Below are positions 1-12,769 of a stretch of DNA of 64,000 nt, in pieces. The notes under the pieces are model-generated. The model had not been told where the DNA came from, ran no database searches, and was given only the letters and a program-made list of their open reading frames with translations. Each line of letters begins with the position of its first letter. Positions within the stretch are counted from its first letter, which is position 1. Source of the stretch: Centrapalus pauciflorus (taxonomy: Eukaryota > Streptophyta > Magnoliopsida > Asterales > Asteraceae); contig JAANYP010007621.1 of NCBI GenBank assembly GCA_020465985.1, positions 62,001 to 126,000 on the forward strand, given 5' to 3'. A program made the position numbers and the translations under genes.

Positions 1-3000
1 TATAAACTCGCACCTCTGTTTCGGGATGGTTCAGTTTCAAGCTTTCACATGCATATGAATTCAAATCAACAGCCCATCTCTGTAAAAAAAAGTTCATAGA
101 AAACCAACGGTCATGGAATTCAAAGCCATATATAATATTTAGGCAAAATTCAATGCATACCGTCACAAGATTAACATTCGCCATATTAGCACCCAAACAA
201 AGTCCTGTAGACATCGCCCCACATCCTGAGTAGAGATCTAGCATCCTCATCTCTGATCTTTCATCTTGTTGAACTTGGGTAACTTCATTAGCAACTCCAT
301 TAACATCAGACTCAGAAGAGATAGTTGAATCAGATTCGTTTCCATCTCCATCATTTTCTGTAATTGGTTGTTAAGATACATCAAAAAAACTTGCTTAAAC
401 GTTAATGCATGTCATATGATATTAAGTTTGCAAGATGTACCAGCAGGCAAGTTTTGGTAAGTTGAATAAGGCACCAAATATAACATGTCATAATAATAGT
501 CTCCATCTGCAAGTCTGTTCCGCTTTTCAGTGACATCCGCCTGAGAAAGCAACCAAAATTACACATGGCACATAATAAAGGGCTAACTGCATCATGATGG
601 AAACATGGTTTCTATGATTCTATCAATTCATATTTTGGGATCGTATTTTCAAAATCGATAATAAAGCTTTATGGTAAAAGTTCATATTCAAATAAGAAAT
701 CAGATGCTTAAAATAGAACTTGTTTTTTGGTGAATGCTCTGCTTATTTGATAGCCTAGCCACATCTCTGATTATAAACTTACCACGTACCCTTAAAAACT
801 GATTTTGAAAATGCAATCACCAAATTTAAAATAGACTGTAATAACATTATATTTTGACACAATTAACCCTAAAAAAGAATCAGTAGCTTTCAAGTTCCAG
901 AGGGGTCAGTGTTCATCCTTACATCTAAGGGCACCCGAACTATTTTAAGCTTCTGTAAAAGGCAATCCAGAGGATTGTCATCCTTTATTTCAGAAAGGAA
1001 GACACGTTTATCATCAATAAGATTGGAACAAGCCTGGATGATCTGAGATAGCAGTAGAAAGATCAATGTTAGAGTGATAGCACATCAAACAACCAATGAT
1101 AAAGTTTGATATGCAGTTCTTAATAAAGCTTACTGTATCTTTAGCCCTGTAGAACCATTGTGCACGAAAATAAGATGTACCATCCACTCCTTCAAACATT
1201 TCCACAATCCTACAGATGTAGCTGTCTTCTCCCTCACCAGCCTATGCAGAAAATAATAATAAGTAAGCCAATCAATCATTCTTAGAGAATAGAGTTTTTG
1301 GAAGTGTTTAGGATTGATTATCAGCTTCAAAACATAGGTTCTGCAAACCACGTTTTGCAACAACAATGCAAACATGACTCTCCAAATGGCTTATAATGGT
1401 TAAAAAAGCATATATCATGTTTTAAAAACACTATTACAAACACTCCATACTGCATTTACAAAACTTATAAGCTGATTAACTCCCAAAAAAAAAAAAAACA
1501 ATCCAAACACCCCCTAATTATATTGTATGTGCTTACAAAGATGTTATTCTCATATGGGTTACAAATATTATAAGCTGATTAACAATTCCAAACACCCCCT
1601 AATTATATTGTATGTGCTTACAAAAATGTTATTCTCATTTGGGTACTATATTTGGTACCATATTGCACTAGCCCAAACCAAAAACAAATTTTTAGACATA
1701 CAAACCTGGACATAACCATCATCTCCAAGTTTGAAATGCACACTGCCATCAACAAGTGCTTCAGTGAAGTGCCTTCTAGCTTGCATAAGCTCCTGTAGAG
1801 GCTCCACCCTGGCATTTCCCAAATAAATACAATACAAATTAACATGTACACGCTACACATGAACAAGAGTTTAAACAAGTGTTTAACATACTTAAAAGGT
1901 GAATTATGAAGCTATTACCTTTTTGATAAATCAAGGCCCTGAGTCTTTCCAAACTTCTGCAATCAAACCAAAAGAAACAAATAAGTAAAAAAATGATTCG
2001 GCATGATACTCTTACCAAACTTAAACACATCAATGAAGCTTTTAACTGCTCATTGATATTATTTGACCTTTTGCTAGAGTAAGACTAGATTTCCTGTTTT
2101 AACATGGTTAGCAAATTCAACCATGATCAGACTTGTTGATGATAAACTTTAAAACGCCTTAACAGGTTTCAAATAACTTTCTGCAATGTTGACGTTCATG
2201 AATATTTATAGTAACATGCCTAATATAAAGTTCAAACGTTCTTGTCATTTAAATTATCAAAGGCATGACACATAAATGCTAATGCCCTAATAATTTTAAA
2301 GCCAATTCATCCTGCATCTATTTGACTGTTATCAGCATTTTTCAATTTAATTTTGGTCCTAATTATGTATAGCTTTGCAAATAATCAAACAATTTTGCAA
2401 ATGTGTAGGTGCAAGTTCTTAATACATTTGTATACGTATCAAAATGTCATACGCATAGAGTTGTAACACAATTATACACACCCATTGACCCACATATCCA
2501 CGTAGATACATAGAATGTTAAAACTCTAACTTACAGATTTTATAACATCCATATATTATCACTTTACTGGAAAAGTAGAAAATAAAAAGGTCCCTTTTCA
2601 AATTAATATAAATTATCCCCTAACGTCTAGTCTTCGCAGAGCTCACATTTCCAGAAGTTGATACATCCACATATCATCACTTTCCATACCTAAATTAGAA
2701 ATCCCCTTATCCATAGCAGCAAACGATACTCCACATGTTAATAGTCGATTTACTAAACTAATTCTTACTTTACCATACATACTCCACAAAAATCAAACCA
2801 AATCGCCATTTCACAAAGTTGAAAAACGAAAATGAGTCAAGAAAAACCTCACATTTTTTTGCAAGTAGCGATAAGGCCATCGCTGTTTAGCTTCATCGAT
2901 AGGAACCGGATTGCCAATAAACCTACTCTCCTCGACATCATCTTGCTTATCCTCCACCTTCGGTTGCTCCACCGGAGAGACTAAATCTGGAGCGGTAAAA

Positions 3001-3113
3001 GCTTCCTCGTCCACTTGAACCTCTTCCTTTTTCTCTTCAAAAATCTTAGGTTTTTTCTCCGAAGAAGCCGGAGCTTTGTCAGCAGATGACGACTTTCTCT
3101 TTCCTCTCGGCAT
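1..3113 (-). CDS. CMT3-like: CMT3-like chromomethylase (DNA cytosine-5 methyltransferase), 5' part, truncated by window edge
   Basis: Plant chromomethylases maintain CHG methylation in the nucleus, reading H3K9me2 through BAH and chromo domains. Traced GT-AG exons: 3113-2853, 1956-1919, 1808-1706, 1241-1134, 1042-923, 540-441, 357-161 and 79 off the left edge; the phases fit and give about 335 residues. Exon 1 encodes a Lys/Ser/acidic tail ending in a WPYRY motif, which follows ...PVPIDEAKQR as in CMT3. Exons 3-5 encode a BAH-type segment (FTEALVDGSVHFKLGDDGYVQ; EMFEGVDGTSYFRAQWFYRA). Exon 7 carries methyltransferase motif I, LDLYSGCGAMSTGLCLGA; exon 8 begins RWAVDLNSYACESL. The catalytic PCQ motif and the chromodomain must lie beyond base 1. 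The short N-terminus favours CMT3/CMT1 over CMT2. No frameshift or stop is seen, so it looks functional. The single-base exon boundaries are by eye. Confidence 0.93.
1465..1646. repeat. Direct tandem duplication in an intron of the chromomethylase gene
   Basis: Two copies of a roughly 80-100 bp unit run head to tail, each containing ATAAGCTGATTAAC, CCAAACACCCCCTAATTA and a GTGCTTACAAA(G/A)ATGTTATTCTCAT block. They lie in the intron between the exons ending at 1706 and beginning at 1241. The copies differ by an A-tract and a few substitutions. No effect on the splice sites is apparent. Confidence 0.75.
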
Positions 3114-3400
3114 ATTCCAGACGGCGGCGACAGAGATAGATACGGAGGAGATCGGAGGTTTTGCGGCGGAGCTGATTGAAAAGGAGAGCGTTTAGAAAAA
3201 GAAGTTCAGAAGGGTTTTTATAAAGGGGCGGTGGGGAGGCGTTTGGGCGGGAAGTGAAAAAGGGCGTGTGGTTTGTGTGTGGATTGTGGATGATGGATTT
3301 GAATCGTAAATTTTGGTCCGGAGGGAAAATTTTGAACGTTGGAGAATTAAATAAAATATTACTAAATAAGAAATGCATTAAATTTATTTTGTTTCTAAAA
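3114..3400 (-). promoter_or_regulatory. Probable 5' UTR and core promoter of the chromomethylase gene
   Basis: This is the only unique sequence between the start codon (3113) and the target duplication of the upstream transposable element (3401-3409). It is richer in GC than its surroundings near the ATG, including a CGGCGGCGAC stretch typical of a plant 5' UTR. I see no confident TATA box. Promoter elements further upstream would lie inside or beyond the hairpin element. Confidence 0.35.
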
Positions 3401-3409
3401 CAAAATATA

Positions 3410-3703
3410 GAGTAAATTACAGAATTGGTCCCTGTGGTTTACATAAAACTTTGGATACAGTCCCTGTAGTTTCAATTTTGCATAAACGGTCCTTATCTTC
3501 ACTGTTTACTTGCAAAATGGTCCCTCTGCAGTTAACTTTAACCATGAAATGGCTAAATCTTTTATAATGACCATTTTACCCTTTTCTTTAATAACATTTT
3601 GGTCCTTCAAGTTTGTTGTTCATTTTGGTTTTGGTCCCTCAAGTAAATTTTTTTATTTAACTCTATTTTACTAATTATTATTATTATTATTATTATTGTA
3701 ACG

Positions 3704-3763
<60 letters not shown>

Positions 3764-5219
3764 TTAACTTTTTACATATTAATTTATTCGTTTATTAAGT
3801 TTTTTTATTTTAATTCATTTTTTAATCTAAATTATAAATTATTGATTTCTTTATTATAAACAATTGTATCAAAATAGAATCCGTTTATTTTATATTTTTC
3901 CCGAATGAAAAAATTAAAAACATTTTATATTATACTTTTCCAAACTAAAAAATTTTGAACCTTAAACTTTTATTAGTTTTTTCAAACAAAAAAATGTTAC
4001 AAACCAAAATTTTGAACCTTAAACTTTCATTTTCTAAACTTAAAAATATGAAAACCAAACCGTTTTTTTATTTTTAGTTTTACACTAAAACCCATTCTAA
4101 TTTTTTGTTTTGAGAAACGAAAAGAAATACAAACCATTCTGTTGTTACTTTTTGCAAACGAAAAAAACTACGAATAATTCTAATTTCCAGTTTTTCCAAA
4201 CAAAAAAAATCATTCTATTTTTCTAGTTTTTTGAATGAAACCATTTCCTTTTATTTTTTCTCCGAACGGAAAAACTACCAACTATTATGTTTTTAAAGTT
4301 TTTCCTAAATACGAAATAGCGTGTTGTCTTTTTGTTCGGAAAAACTAATAAAACGGAATGGTTTGTATTTTTTACGATATGAAAATGTTAAAACTAAAGA
4401 TTAATAAAAATTAATGGTTCGAAGTTTTTTGTTCGGAAAAACTAAATAATAAAAGGGTTTGTTGTTTTTCATTAAAAAAACTAAATAATGGAATGGTTTG
4501 TATTTTTTTATTTTTAGATTATTCTAGCCACTACGTTTTAAATTCTTTCCCATCATAAAAAATACAAATCATTCCGTTTTATTAGTTTTTCCGAACAAAA
4601 AGACTACACGCTATTTCGTATTTAGGAAAAACTTTAAAAACATAATAGTTGGTAGTTTTTCCGTTCGGAGAAAAAAATAAAAGGGAATGGTTTCATTCAA
4701 AACACTAGAAAAATAAAAATGAATTTTTTTGTTTGGAAAAACTGGAAATTAGAATTATTCGTAGTTTTCTTCGTTTGCAAAAAGTAACAACAGAATGGTT
4801 TGTATTTCTTTTCGTTTCTCAAAACAAAAAATTAGAATGGGTTTTAGTGCACAAATAAAAATAAAAAAACGGTTTGGTTTTCATTTTTTTACGTTTAGAA
4901 AATGAAAGTTTAAGGTTCAAAATTTTGGTTTGTAACATTTTTTTGTTTGAAAAAACTAATAAAAGTTTAAGGTTCAAAATTTTTTGGTTTGGAAAACTAT
5001 AATATAAAATGTTTGTATTTTTTTCATTCGGAAAAAATATAAAATAAATGGATTCTATTTTTGATACAATTGTTTATAATAAAAGATATAAATAATTTAT
5101 AATTTAGATTAAAAAGTGAATTAAAATAAAAAAACTTAATAAACAAATAAATTAATATGTAAAAAGTTAAATCAATAATAATAATAATAATAATAATCAT
5201 CGTCGTTACAATAATAATA

Positions 5220-5269
<50 letters not shown>

Positions 5270-5536
5270 TAGTAAAATAGAGTTAAATAAAAAAAATTTA
5301 CTTGAGGGACCAAAACTAAAATGAACAACAAACTTGAAGGACCAAAATGTTATTTAAAAAAAAGGGTAAAATGGTCATTATAAAAGATTTAACCATTTCA
5401 TGGTTAAAGTTAACTGCAGAGGGACCAACTTTGCAAGTATAGAGTGAAGATAAGGACCGTTTATGCAAAATTGAAACTACAGGGACTGTATCCAAAGTTT
5501 TATGTAAACCACATGGACCATTTCTGTAATTTACTC
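3410..5536. mobile_element. Non-autonomous Mutator-like hairpin (foldback) element with 9-bp TSD
   Basis: The ends are inverted repeats: GAGTAAATTACAGAA at 3410 and its complement TTCTGTAATTTACTC ending at 5536. The flanks carry a perfect 9-bp duplication CAAAATATA (3401-3409 and 5537-5545), the size made by Mutator-superfamily transposases. The repeats are not confined to the tips: the left arm, with its GGTCCCTGTGGTTT and ATT-repeat tracts, is matched by the right arm almost to the centre near 4473, so the 2.1-kb element is close to one long palindrome. Long ATT/AAT microsatellites sit at mirror positions (3667-3761 and 5169-5270). There is no coding capacity. The TIRs are of the same family as the elements at 24087 and 24237. 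Confidence 0.9.
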
Positions 5537-5625
5537 CAAAATATATGATATTTCTTTTTTATTGTAAGTTTCCGAAATTAAAAAGATTTTTTTTTCAATT
5601 TTTGTCAAATAATCATATAGGATAT
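5537..5625. other. Right TSD and short AT-rich spacer
   Basis: Contains the right-hand copy of CAAAATATA and then AT-rich sequence leading into the degraded edge of the next MITE. Nothing else is recognised. Confidence 0.5.
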
Positions 5626-8068
5626 ATATTATTTTTTGCGTTATAACGACGATTAGTAGATTATTACGTTTCAATAATATAAATAATTGATTTAAAGTGT
5701 TTATATGTTGTATTCATTAATAATTGATTATTTGCGTTTAGAATTAATTCTACCATACTTTTTCATAAGTTAAAAATGTAGTTTATTAATAAATATATTT
5801 TTTAAACTATATAAACTTAAAATTAAAATTTAGTATTCAAACTTTTAATACTAATGATATTCCATATAATTTATAATAATTAATTTATGTATAAATCATT
5901 TATTAAAAAAAATAAGTATTAATAACTTTTAAATTTATTATTAGTATTATTCTTATTAAGGGATAAAGACTAAAATAGCCAAAAGTTTAAGTGCGATGAA
6001 AGAAAATGACCAAAAATAATTGGTATGCTTCAAAATAGTCAATGATTAAACAAATTAGTTACCCAAATACTCATTTGTTAGACAATTGATTTTTATAAAA
6101 TAAAAAATAATAATAATAAGTAATTTGCCACATGTCAACATTTTATTGGTTGGTTTCAAAAATATTTCTCTTTCCAATACACCTGATCCACCAACTCCCC
6201 TCTAACTCTCTCCCCACGGTTCCTTCTCATTCCCTCCAACAAAAGTTGAGTAAGCTCTCTCTCATTCGGCGACTCATCCTCCGGCGACTTTTCGTGTTCC
6301 GGCGACATTCTCCTTTTGAAGCCTCTCATTCTCCTTCGGCCACTCCTCTCATTCGGTCACTCCTCCGGCGACAAGTAAAGATGAATCCTCTTCTTCTCAT
6401 TCGGCCACTCCTCTTCGGCGTCATTCTTCTTTTTCCTCCGGCGACATCACCGACGATTCAACCTATTAGGGGACATAAGTGTTTGATTTTCATTACTCTA
6501 ACTGTTTTCTTTCCATCTCTCTCTAAGTCAAAGGTTTTTCAAGAAAAATTTAAAAAAAAAAATTAAGATTTTTCGAAAAAAAATTTAAGGTTTTTCAAAA
6601 AAAAAAAATAAGATTTTCAAAAGAATTTCAAAAAACAAGGTTTTTCAAATAATTTTCATAAAAAAAAGCTGGACAAAAACTTGTTAATTTTAAAAAATTT
6701 AAGGTTTTCCGAAAAAAATGAAAATTTTTTTAATTTATTTTGGGTTTTCAAAAAAAAATTAGGTTTTCTAAAAAATTATTAAATATTAAACTGGAAAAAA
6801 AAATTTACGTTTTATTTAAAGAAAAATAGATTTAGGGCTTCTTAAAAGTTTATCATTTATATTAGGGTTTAAATAAAAAAAATTATATTTTCAAAACAAA
6901 ACGATTCAGGGTTTGTTAAAATTAGGGTTTTGGTAAAATTAGAGTTTTATAAATAAATAAAAAATTTATAATAAAATCAAAATTCATAAAAATAACTAAA
7001 CAAGATTTTCTATTTTTGAAAAAAAAAATTATTTTTGAATTTATTACTTTATTTAAGAAACTCAAAATAATTTTGAAAAATAATTTTTATTTACTTTTTG
7101 TAAACTCAAATAAAATATATTTCTTTCTTATTATGAAATATTTTTGTAAATCCAAATAAACATGGTTTTCAATTTTCGAAAAAAAAAAATAAGAAGATTT
7201 TTTGTAGAAAACTAATTAAAGAGATGAAGAAAGAAGTGATATTAAACTTAAAGAGAGATCGAGACAAAAGAGTTAGAGACATCAAACACTTCGTTAGGTG
7301 CCTTGGAAGAGGAACGAGGTGTGGTCGCCTGAGTAGGAGTGCTCGCCGGAGTAGGAGTGCTCGCTGGAGGTTTCAACAATGGTGGGGTGTAGTTTCTGTG
7401 AAAACCGAAAAGAAGAGGAGGGAAAAGGGAGGGTGGTAAGTGGCCTTGGGCACAACATACTTTTCAACCCACCAATAAGATCATGACAAGTGGCTTAATC
7501 TTTTTATTTTTTATTAAAAAAAATTTATGTAATAATTGGCTATTTGAATAACAAAATTGTGTAACAATTGGGTATTTTGGAGCATACCCATTTTTTTTTT
7601 GCTAAAACATTTCCCACCCATTGCTATTTTGGCTATTTTTGTCTTTATCCCTTTTATATTATAATTAATAATCAAAAAATCTTCTAAATATTTGTTGTGA
7701 TTTAGTGGAATTTAAATATCTAACCATAATCTTATTTAAAAAATAATTTGATTTAAAATTTTTATTTAACCTTGAAATAATAATTAACATTTGTCATTAG
7801 TAGAATATGTCATTTGTAATCATGAGAGGATAACAAATGGTAATTTAGTTACCCTCTTAATAATATTTATAGATTATTTAGTTATTTTACAAGTTAAAAC
7901 GCAAATTCAAACACTTTAAAAACTGATTATTTGGTAATTGTGATAGCAAACAACAGAAGTTAAACCAAACACTAATTTTTTGACGGCCTTTTTTGTTGCA
8001 GCTATTTTCTGATTATTAGTTTCAAAAATGTTGTAACATTTTTTCAAACACAAACCTAAACACCTCTA
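5625..8068 (+). mobile_element. Old Tourist-like MITE copy split by later insertion
   Basis: Sequence at about 5625-5790 matches the left half, and about 7850-8068 the right half, of the intact 373-bp MITE at 23657-24029. Shared blocks are AGATTATTACGTT, TTGATTATTTGCGTTTAG and CATACTTTTTCATAAG on the left, and CAAACACTTTAAAAACTGATTATTTG and a final ..AAACACCTCTA on the right. The roughly 2 kb between the halves contains the TIR element at 5958-7653 plus AT-rich filler. The ends are too mutated to show a TSD. Confidence 0.65.
5958..7653. mobile_element. Non-autonomous TIR element, possibly MULE, carrying GC-richer internal segments
   Basis: Terminal inverted repeats of about 25 bp bound it: AAGGGATAAAGAC then AAAATAGCCAAAA on the left, with the complement ending GTCTTTATCCCTT on the right. 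Subterminal inverted similarity continues (GGTATGCTTCAAAATAG against TGGGTATTTTGGAGCATACC). The flanking bases do not give a clean duplication, so the superfamily is uncertain. Inside are a CT-rich, CCGGCGAC-repeated segment with a 144-codon ORF (6132-6566) and a second GC-richer block at 7290-7440. Neither resembles a known protein; both look like a captured 5' UTR or gene fragment in a Pack-type element. Confidence 0.6.
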
Positions 8069-9380
8069 TATTAGTCTAAACGAATTTTTTTCATATCTAT
8101 GTTTATATATAGATATAGACATATAATTAATTGTCCGATAATCGTAAATGAAGAATATTGTTGTTGCCGAAATTTTGAATCTTTGAAACATTTAGACCCT
8201 CCAAAGAAAAATCTTAATAATCACTAATGTCCCTTTCAGAATTGTGATCATATTGATATTCACCTACATCGATCTACAGGAAGAAAGTTATTTCTTGTTA
8301 TCAATGTACTTTAGCGAAAAAAATCAGAACATATAGGATACAACATAGTTTTATAGTATTTACCATTAGATTAAATTTCTCCATGTTTGGAAATATCTAA
8401 TTAAACGACAAAGAAGATGGAACACAAAGTTATCGAGAGATGCAAATTAAATGAGATAGGAAGCTCCTGTGAAACCATGTCTTCTTTATAATCGAACTTG
8501 AACAATGCACCAAACAAAGATTAAATTAACATGCAAAGTTTTTAATATCTTTCTTCAAGAGTTGAATAATTAATACATCGTGAGGATAAATTTTACCATA
8601 ATGACTAAATCATCTAAAGAGACATGTTCAACCGCGGACATGCACTTGAATCTATCAACAATGCCAAGCCAACACGTGTCATAATAAATCTTGTCCGATG
8701 CAATCGACATCAACTTGCAACATTCAGATTACGTTATGCAATCTACATCAACTTGCAACTTTCAGGTGAAAGGCCGGAATCAAGATCGGGGAACAATGAT
8801 GCAAATAGCATTATGATAGTACTCGTCACAAAGAAAGAAAACAATTAAAAGATGAAACAACATTAATAAATAGCAAGAATATACTCAAAAGGGTTATGTT
8901 ATAAATACCCGATGTAATTTCTTTTTCATTTCGCGGTTGTCAAAAAACCATTGTACTTTCCCATTTTTGTAGTTAATTTCCTATAAGTAAGAGTATAGTC
9001 TTGCTATGTTCAAAAGTATATCATTTTTAAAAGACCGCTAGACAAAAAATCGCTAAGAAACGAACATCCCCAAGAAGCTTCTTCCAACAGCTAAAATCTT
9101 GTCAAACATCAATGATGTTCTTCAAAACAATCTTTCCATCTATAATAGATAACATAACCAACCACAAGACATTTCAAATACCCAATGGAACATAAAAATA
9201 GACCCAAAACAGTCCCAAAATCAAAAAATAAGTATCAAAATAACTTGAAACAAAACAAAAAATAAGTATCAAAATAAGTAACAAAACAACTTATGACTAT
9301 ATAAATCCAACTCCTAAAGAGCAATAAAAGGCTCGTTAACAATTGTATGTGAAACCCACAAATACAAACTGTAAGCATAA
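8069..9380. other. AT-rich intergenic DNA, no gene seen
   Basis: Six-frame reading gives only short stop-bounded frames with low-complexity, AT-driven composition. I see no TIR pair, LTR or RNA gene. Confidence 0.5.
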
Positions 9381-9389
9381 CAGATTAAT

Positions 9390-10800
9390 TAAAACCATTA
9401 CACATAAGCTTTGAGTTGCAGTTGTATTTTAGCTCAATTGTTGTTGAGTTTAGCACGGGTACAGCTAGGTCCCAAGGATACGTCTAAGCAAATATGTTGC
9501 TGATACTTACACGTTTGTTCTAGCAGAATTTCTGCTTGGAAATAGGAAATAAACATATGTTTCTGGTACACATATTTCTATGGTTAGAGAAAGTAATGCA
9601 AGAAAACTTATAGAAGCATGTACACTTACAGAAGAGCCACACAGATCTCAATGATTCCACACACATATATCGTTAGTGGTAATAAATATGTAATATTACC
9701 AAACTTTGTAGAAGTTATATACTACGTTAAGGAGAACCTTTTAACAAATATGATGGGAGAGATATTTATATATGTCAGGTTAGTTAAGTTTATTTTTCTA
9801 TATATAGTTTTCAAGGACTAACTATATAGTTTTTAATGCTGAAAATATGGAAAACCCTAATCAACCTGACATCAAGGTCCAAAAGCTCAAATCCCGTAAA
9901 GTTTAAAGTTTTCATCATAAATCAAAAGAAATAAATCAATTAATTTTTAAATGGTTCAAACTTTCAAAATTAGTTCCATAACCACATAGTCAATCTATGT
10001 AACAAACACAACAAATAAGAAAATCGTATTTGTTAGAATACAAAAAAAGGTTCATTTATAAATTTGGAAAAATTGGTTGATCACGATTCACAAAAGTCAA
10101 ATACAAAAAAGGATGACGTTGAATTTTATTCCATACATAACAAGTTAATCAATCAACAAAAAGGTAAATGTGGTAACTGTTATTTAATGACGTATAGGTT
10201 CACCAAATTTAAAAAATATATATATTCATCTTTCAACCAATACATCTAGAGAATCTAATTTTCTTTCTCATAAGTTTCATTTGTCATGACCATAAATTCT
10301 TGGTATTTGCTAGTCCATTTAGAACACGTACTAATTGGGCATAGAAAGTAGCATCTTCACAATGACCAAAAACTCATATGAAAAACTTAAGAAATATTTG
10401 ATTAAAAATAGAATAAAAATAAAGAGGCATGCATACTGTGTGTTTGAATCTGCAGCTGTCACTTTCATCTACAAATAGCTAAAAAACCTTCTGTTATAAA
10501 AGAGTCTTACCTGAAGTCATTAGAGAAATAGGCTATTGAAAGGTATAATTGTTACAATGAGAAACAGCCTAAACAAAGCATAAGCACGTCATCCCTAGTA
10601 TATGAATTGATAATCATGTCGAAAACTAAATAAACAAACAGCATAGATAAAACGTCATAAATACAATGTAAGCAACTAACAAATAAGAACTCACATCTAC
10701 TATACAAGTTTGACATGTATTTTGTGAAGTGTGACCCTATTGCATGAGCAAGGGCTTCTATAGCATGCATATTTCCCCATATTGTTATTGTTATTTATGC
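9390..10800 (-). other. Exon-like scraps without a coherent gene model
   Basis: On the minus strand, a few short open segments are flanked by plausible splice signals. One runs from 9516 toward 9390 and ends in a stop after a ...PVLNSTTIELKYN peptide. One near 10775-10692 reads EALAHAIGSHFTKYMSNLYSR before a GTGAGT donor. One ends at about 10511 before GTAAGA. The phases do not join into one frame and I recognise no family. They may be remnants of a gene or chance in AT-rich DNA. Confidence 0.2.
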
Positions 10801-11933
10801 AATGACACACCTTTGTAGTGGTTTCATTAAAACCTAAAAATAAGTCACCATTAACTATCAAAACGAATCAAAAAAAGTCTAGTAAAGTAGTTGTTAGAAA
10901 AGATGCAATGTAACTACAGAATCCAAAAAAATGACTGCTAAAATGGAACATAATCGACTGTCCTCACACTTAATCAACAACATATAGAACTCCTTTTTAT
11001 CTTACAAAACAATGATGAAATTGTATCTTGGAGTGCTGCCAAAAAACAGCTTAACAGCTACAAAAACTCACTGAATAAACAACTCAATTAGTTGTGAATA
11101 TAGCAAATCAATAGGACATTCTTTTTTAAAAATCTACACCTCCCTTAAAAGAAAAAAAGCAAACTACCATAATATGTGTAAACAATGGAAGTATGATAAG
11201 AATTTGGAATGGGTAGATATTAAGATTGGCAAATCATCCATAAATTAGATGTTCATCTAAATACCATTGCATTAAATTTGTAGTTTAAGAATTTCAAGTC
11301 AAGAAATATTGTAATTTTATTAAATACACAACAAATAGGTGCAAAAACTTAGTGACCAAAGAGGAAGTTTTAGTGGAAGTCAGTAGAAATCTATGTTGTG
11401 ATTGCATGAATAGTTATAAAAATGTTACTTGGAAACTACTTAGGTGCAAAATTGACCCACTAAGTCAATTTAAAGCCAAAAAAAAGTTGATCTTGATTCT
11501 ACTTGCAAATGAACCAAAACTCACATAAAATTTTAGTAAAAAAATAGTTAAAACTATCATACACAATGAAAACAGAACTTAACAATAACAAGAACCCAAA
11601 TTGAAATTCTCATAAAGCCTTAAAATCAAAACAGAAAGAAGTTAAAAAAAAAAGAACATTTTGTAATATATGTGACATCATAAAATCAAAACGATAAGAA
11701 GCTCACCATAACACTTGTCTTTGAAAAGCTTTACTACTCTAAAAGTCCCTACACATAATAACATAAAACAATTTAGCCATGAGGTTGGCTCATTTGCCGG
11801 TTCACATGGAATCCTAAAAAATTCAAAACAAATCCTCAAATAAAATCATGAAAAAATTAATAAAAATATCTCAATTCCTCAAATAAAATCATGAAAAATT
11901 AATGAAAATATCTCAATTTGACATCTCATGAAA

Positions 11934-12221
11934 CTGTTTAAGCGCATCTAAAATTACATGCCTTCGAACTGCCATCTCATCAATCGGAGCAAAGACAAAT
12001 TCAGAACAAGCTCCCTCGACATTCTCATCAACTCCGCTGCGAAGGTACTGGAAAACAATGACAACATCGGTAACAAGGCTTCAATTTTCAGATGTGATAA
12101 TATACACACTTTAAATGAATTCAACAAAGCCAAACAGACACCTGCAACATATGAATGTCTCTACACGAAAGGTTCTTATTGACCAAGTGCATGACCTTCA
12201 AGTCAAATGACTTCAAGCATC
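11934..12221 (-). CDS. Possible two terminal exons of an unidentified gene
   Basis: Minus strand: an exon at about 12221-12143, between a TTTATAG acceptor and a CAG|GTGTCT donor, reads ..KSFDLKVMHLVNKNLSC... It joins in phase with an exon at about 12049-11936, after TTTTCCAG, that contains GACSEFVFAPIDEMAVRRHV and then a stop. The composition looks like real protein, but the upstream exon I tried contains a stop and I do not recognise the family. It could be the 3' end of a small gene or a decayed fragment. Confidence 0.25.
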
Positions 12222-12769
12222 TATAAATAGAATATATCATAAAAATCAAGTACCTTGTTATGATATAAAAAACAAATAAGGGGTTCCATTTAAATTTTGG
12301 GCAACTTACAAAATTGTTCATTCTACTCTCCCATTACAATTTTCTGTTTGTTCTTGTCTCTATTCTTTAGGTACCATGATTTTTTCGGTTTTTTTTTTTT
12401 TTTTGCAATTAAGCCCGTTATTGTTAAACTGTGTAATAATGCAATAAAAACATAGTTGACGGGTAAAAACAAGCATAAAATGCAATGATAGACTAAAATG
12501 GACATTCTACGGACAATTTATACAACAATTCTAATTTAATTAACAAATTACTCTTGACAACTTTTTTTCTTGGGGGGAGATGATAGGTAAGAAAAGTTTT
12601 CTAGAAATGAGAGCATTTGTGTTGTATTTGCGTCAAATTGATCAAACCCATTTGCACATTTGATCAAACCCAATCAGAGAAGTGGGTCAATCATTCTTGA
12701 CTCTGTAGTAGCTCTCTGCCTCCTCTCAAATGTCATTAACCTTGTGTGTGTGTAAACCCAATCAGAGAA

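Noticed and set aside
3667..3761. ATT microsatellite as an independent repeat
   Set aside because: It is mirrored at 5169-5270 as part of the hairpin element arms, so it is included there.
6132..6566. 144-codon ORF with ATG in the GGGATAAAGAC element
   Set aside because: Composition follows CT- and CCGGCGA-rich DNA; no domain or homologue recognised, so not called as a gene.
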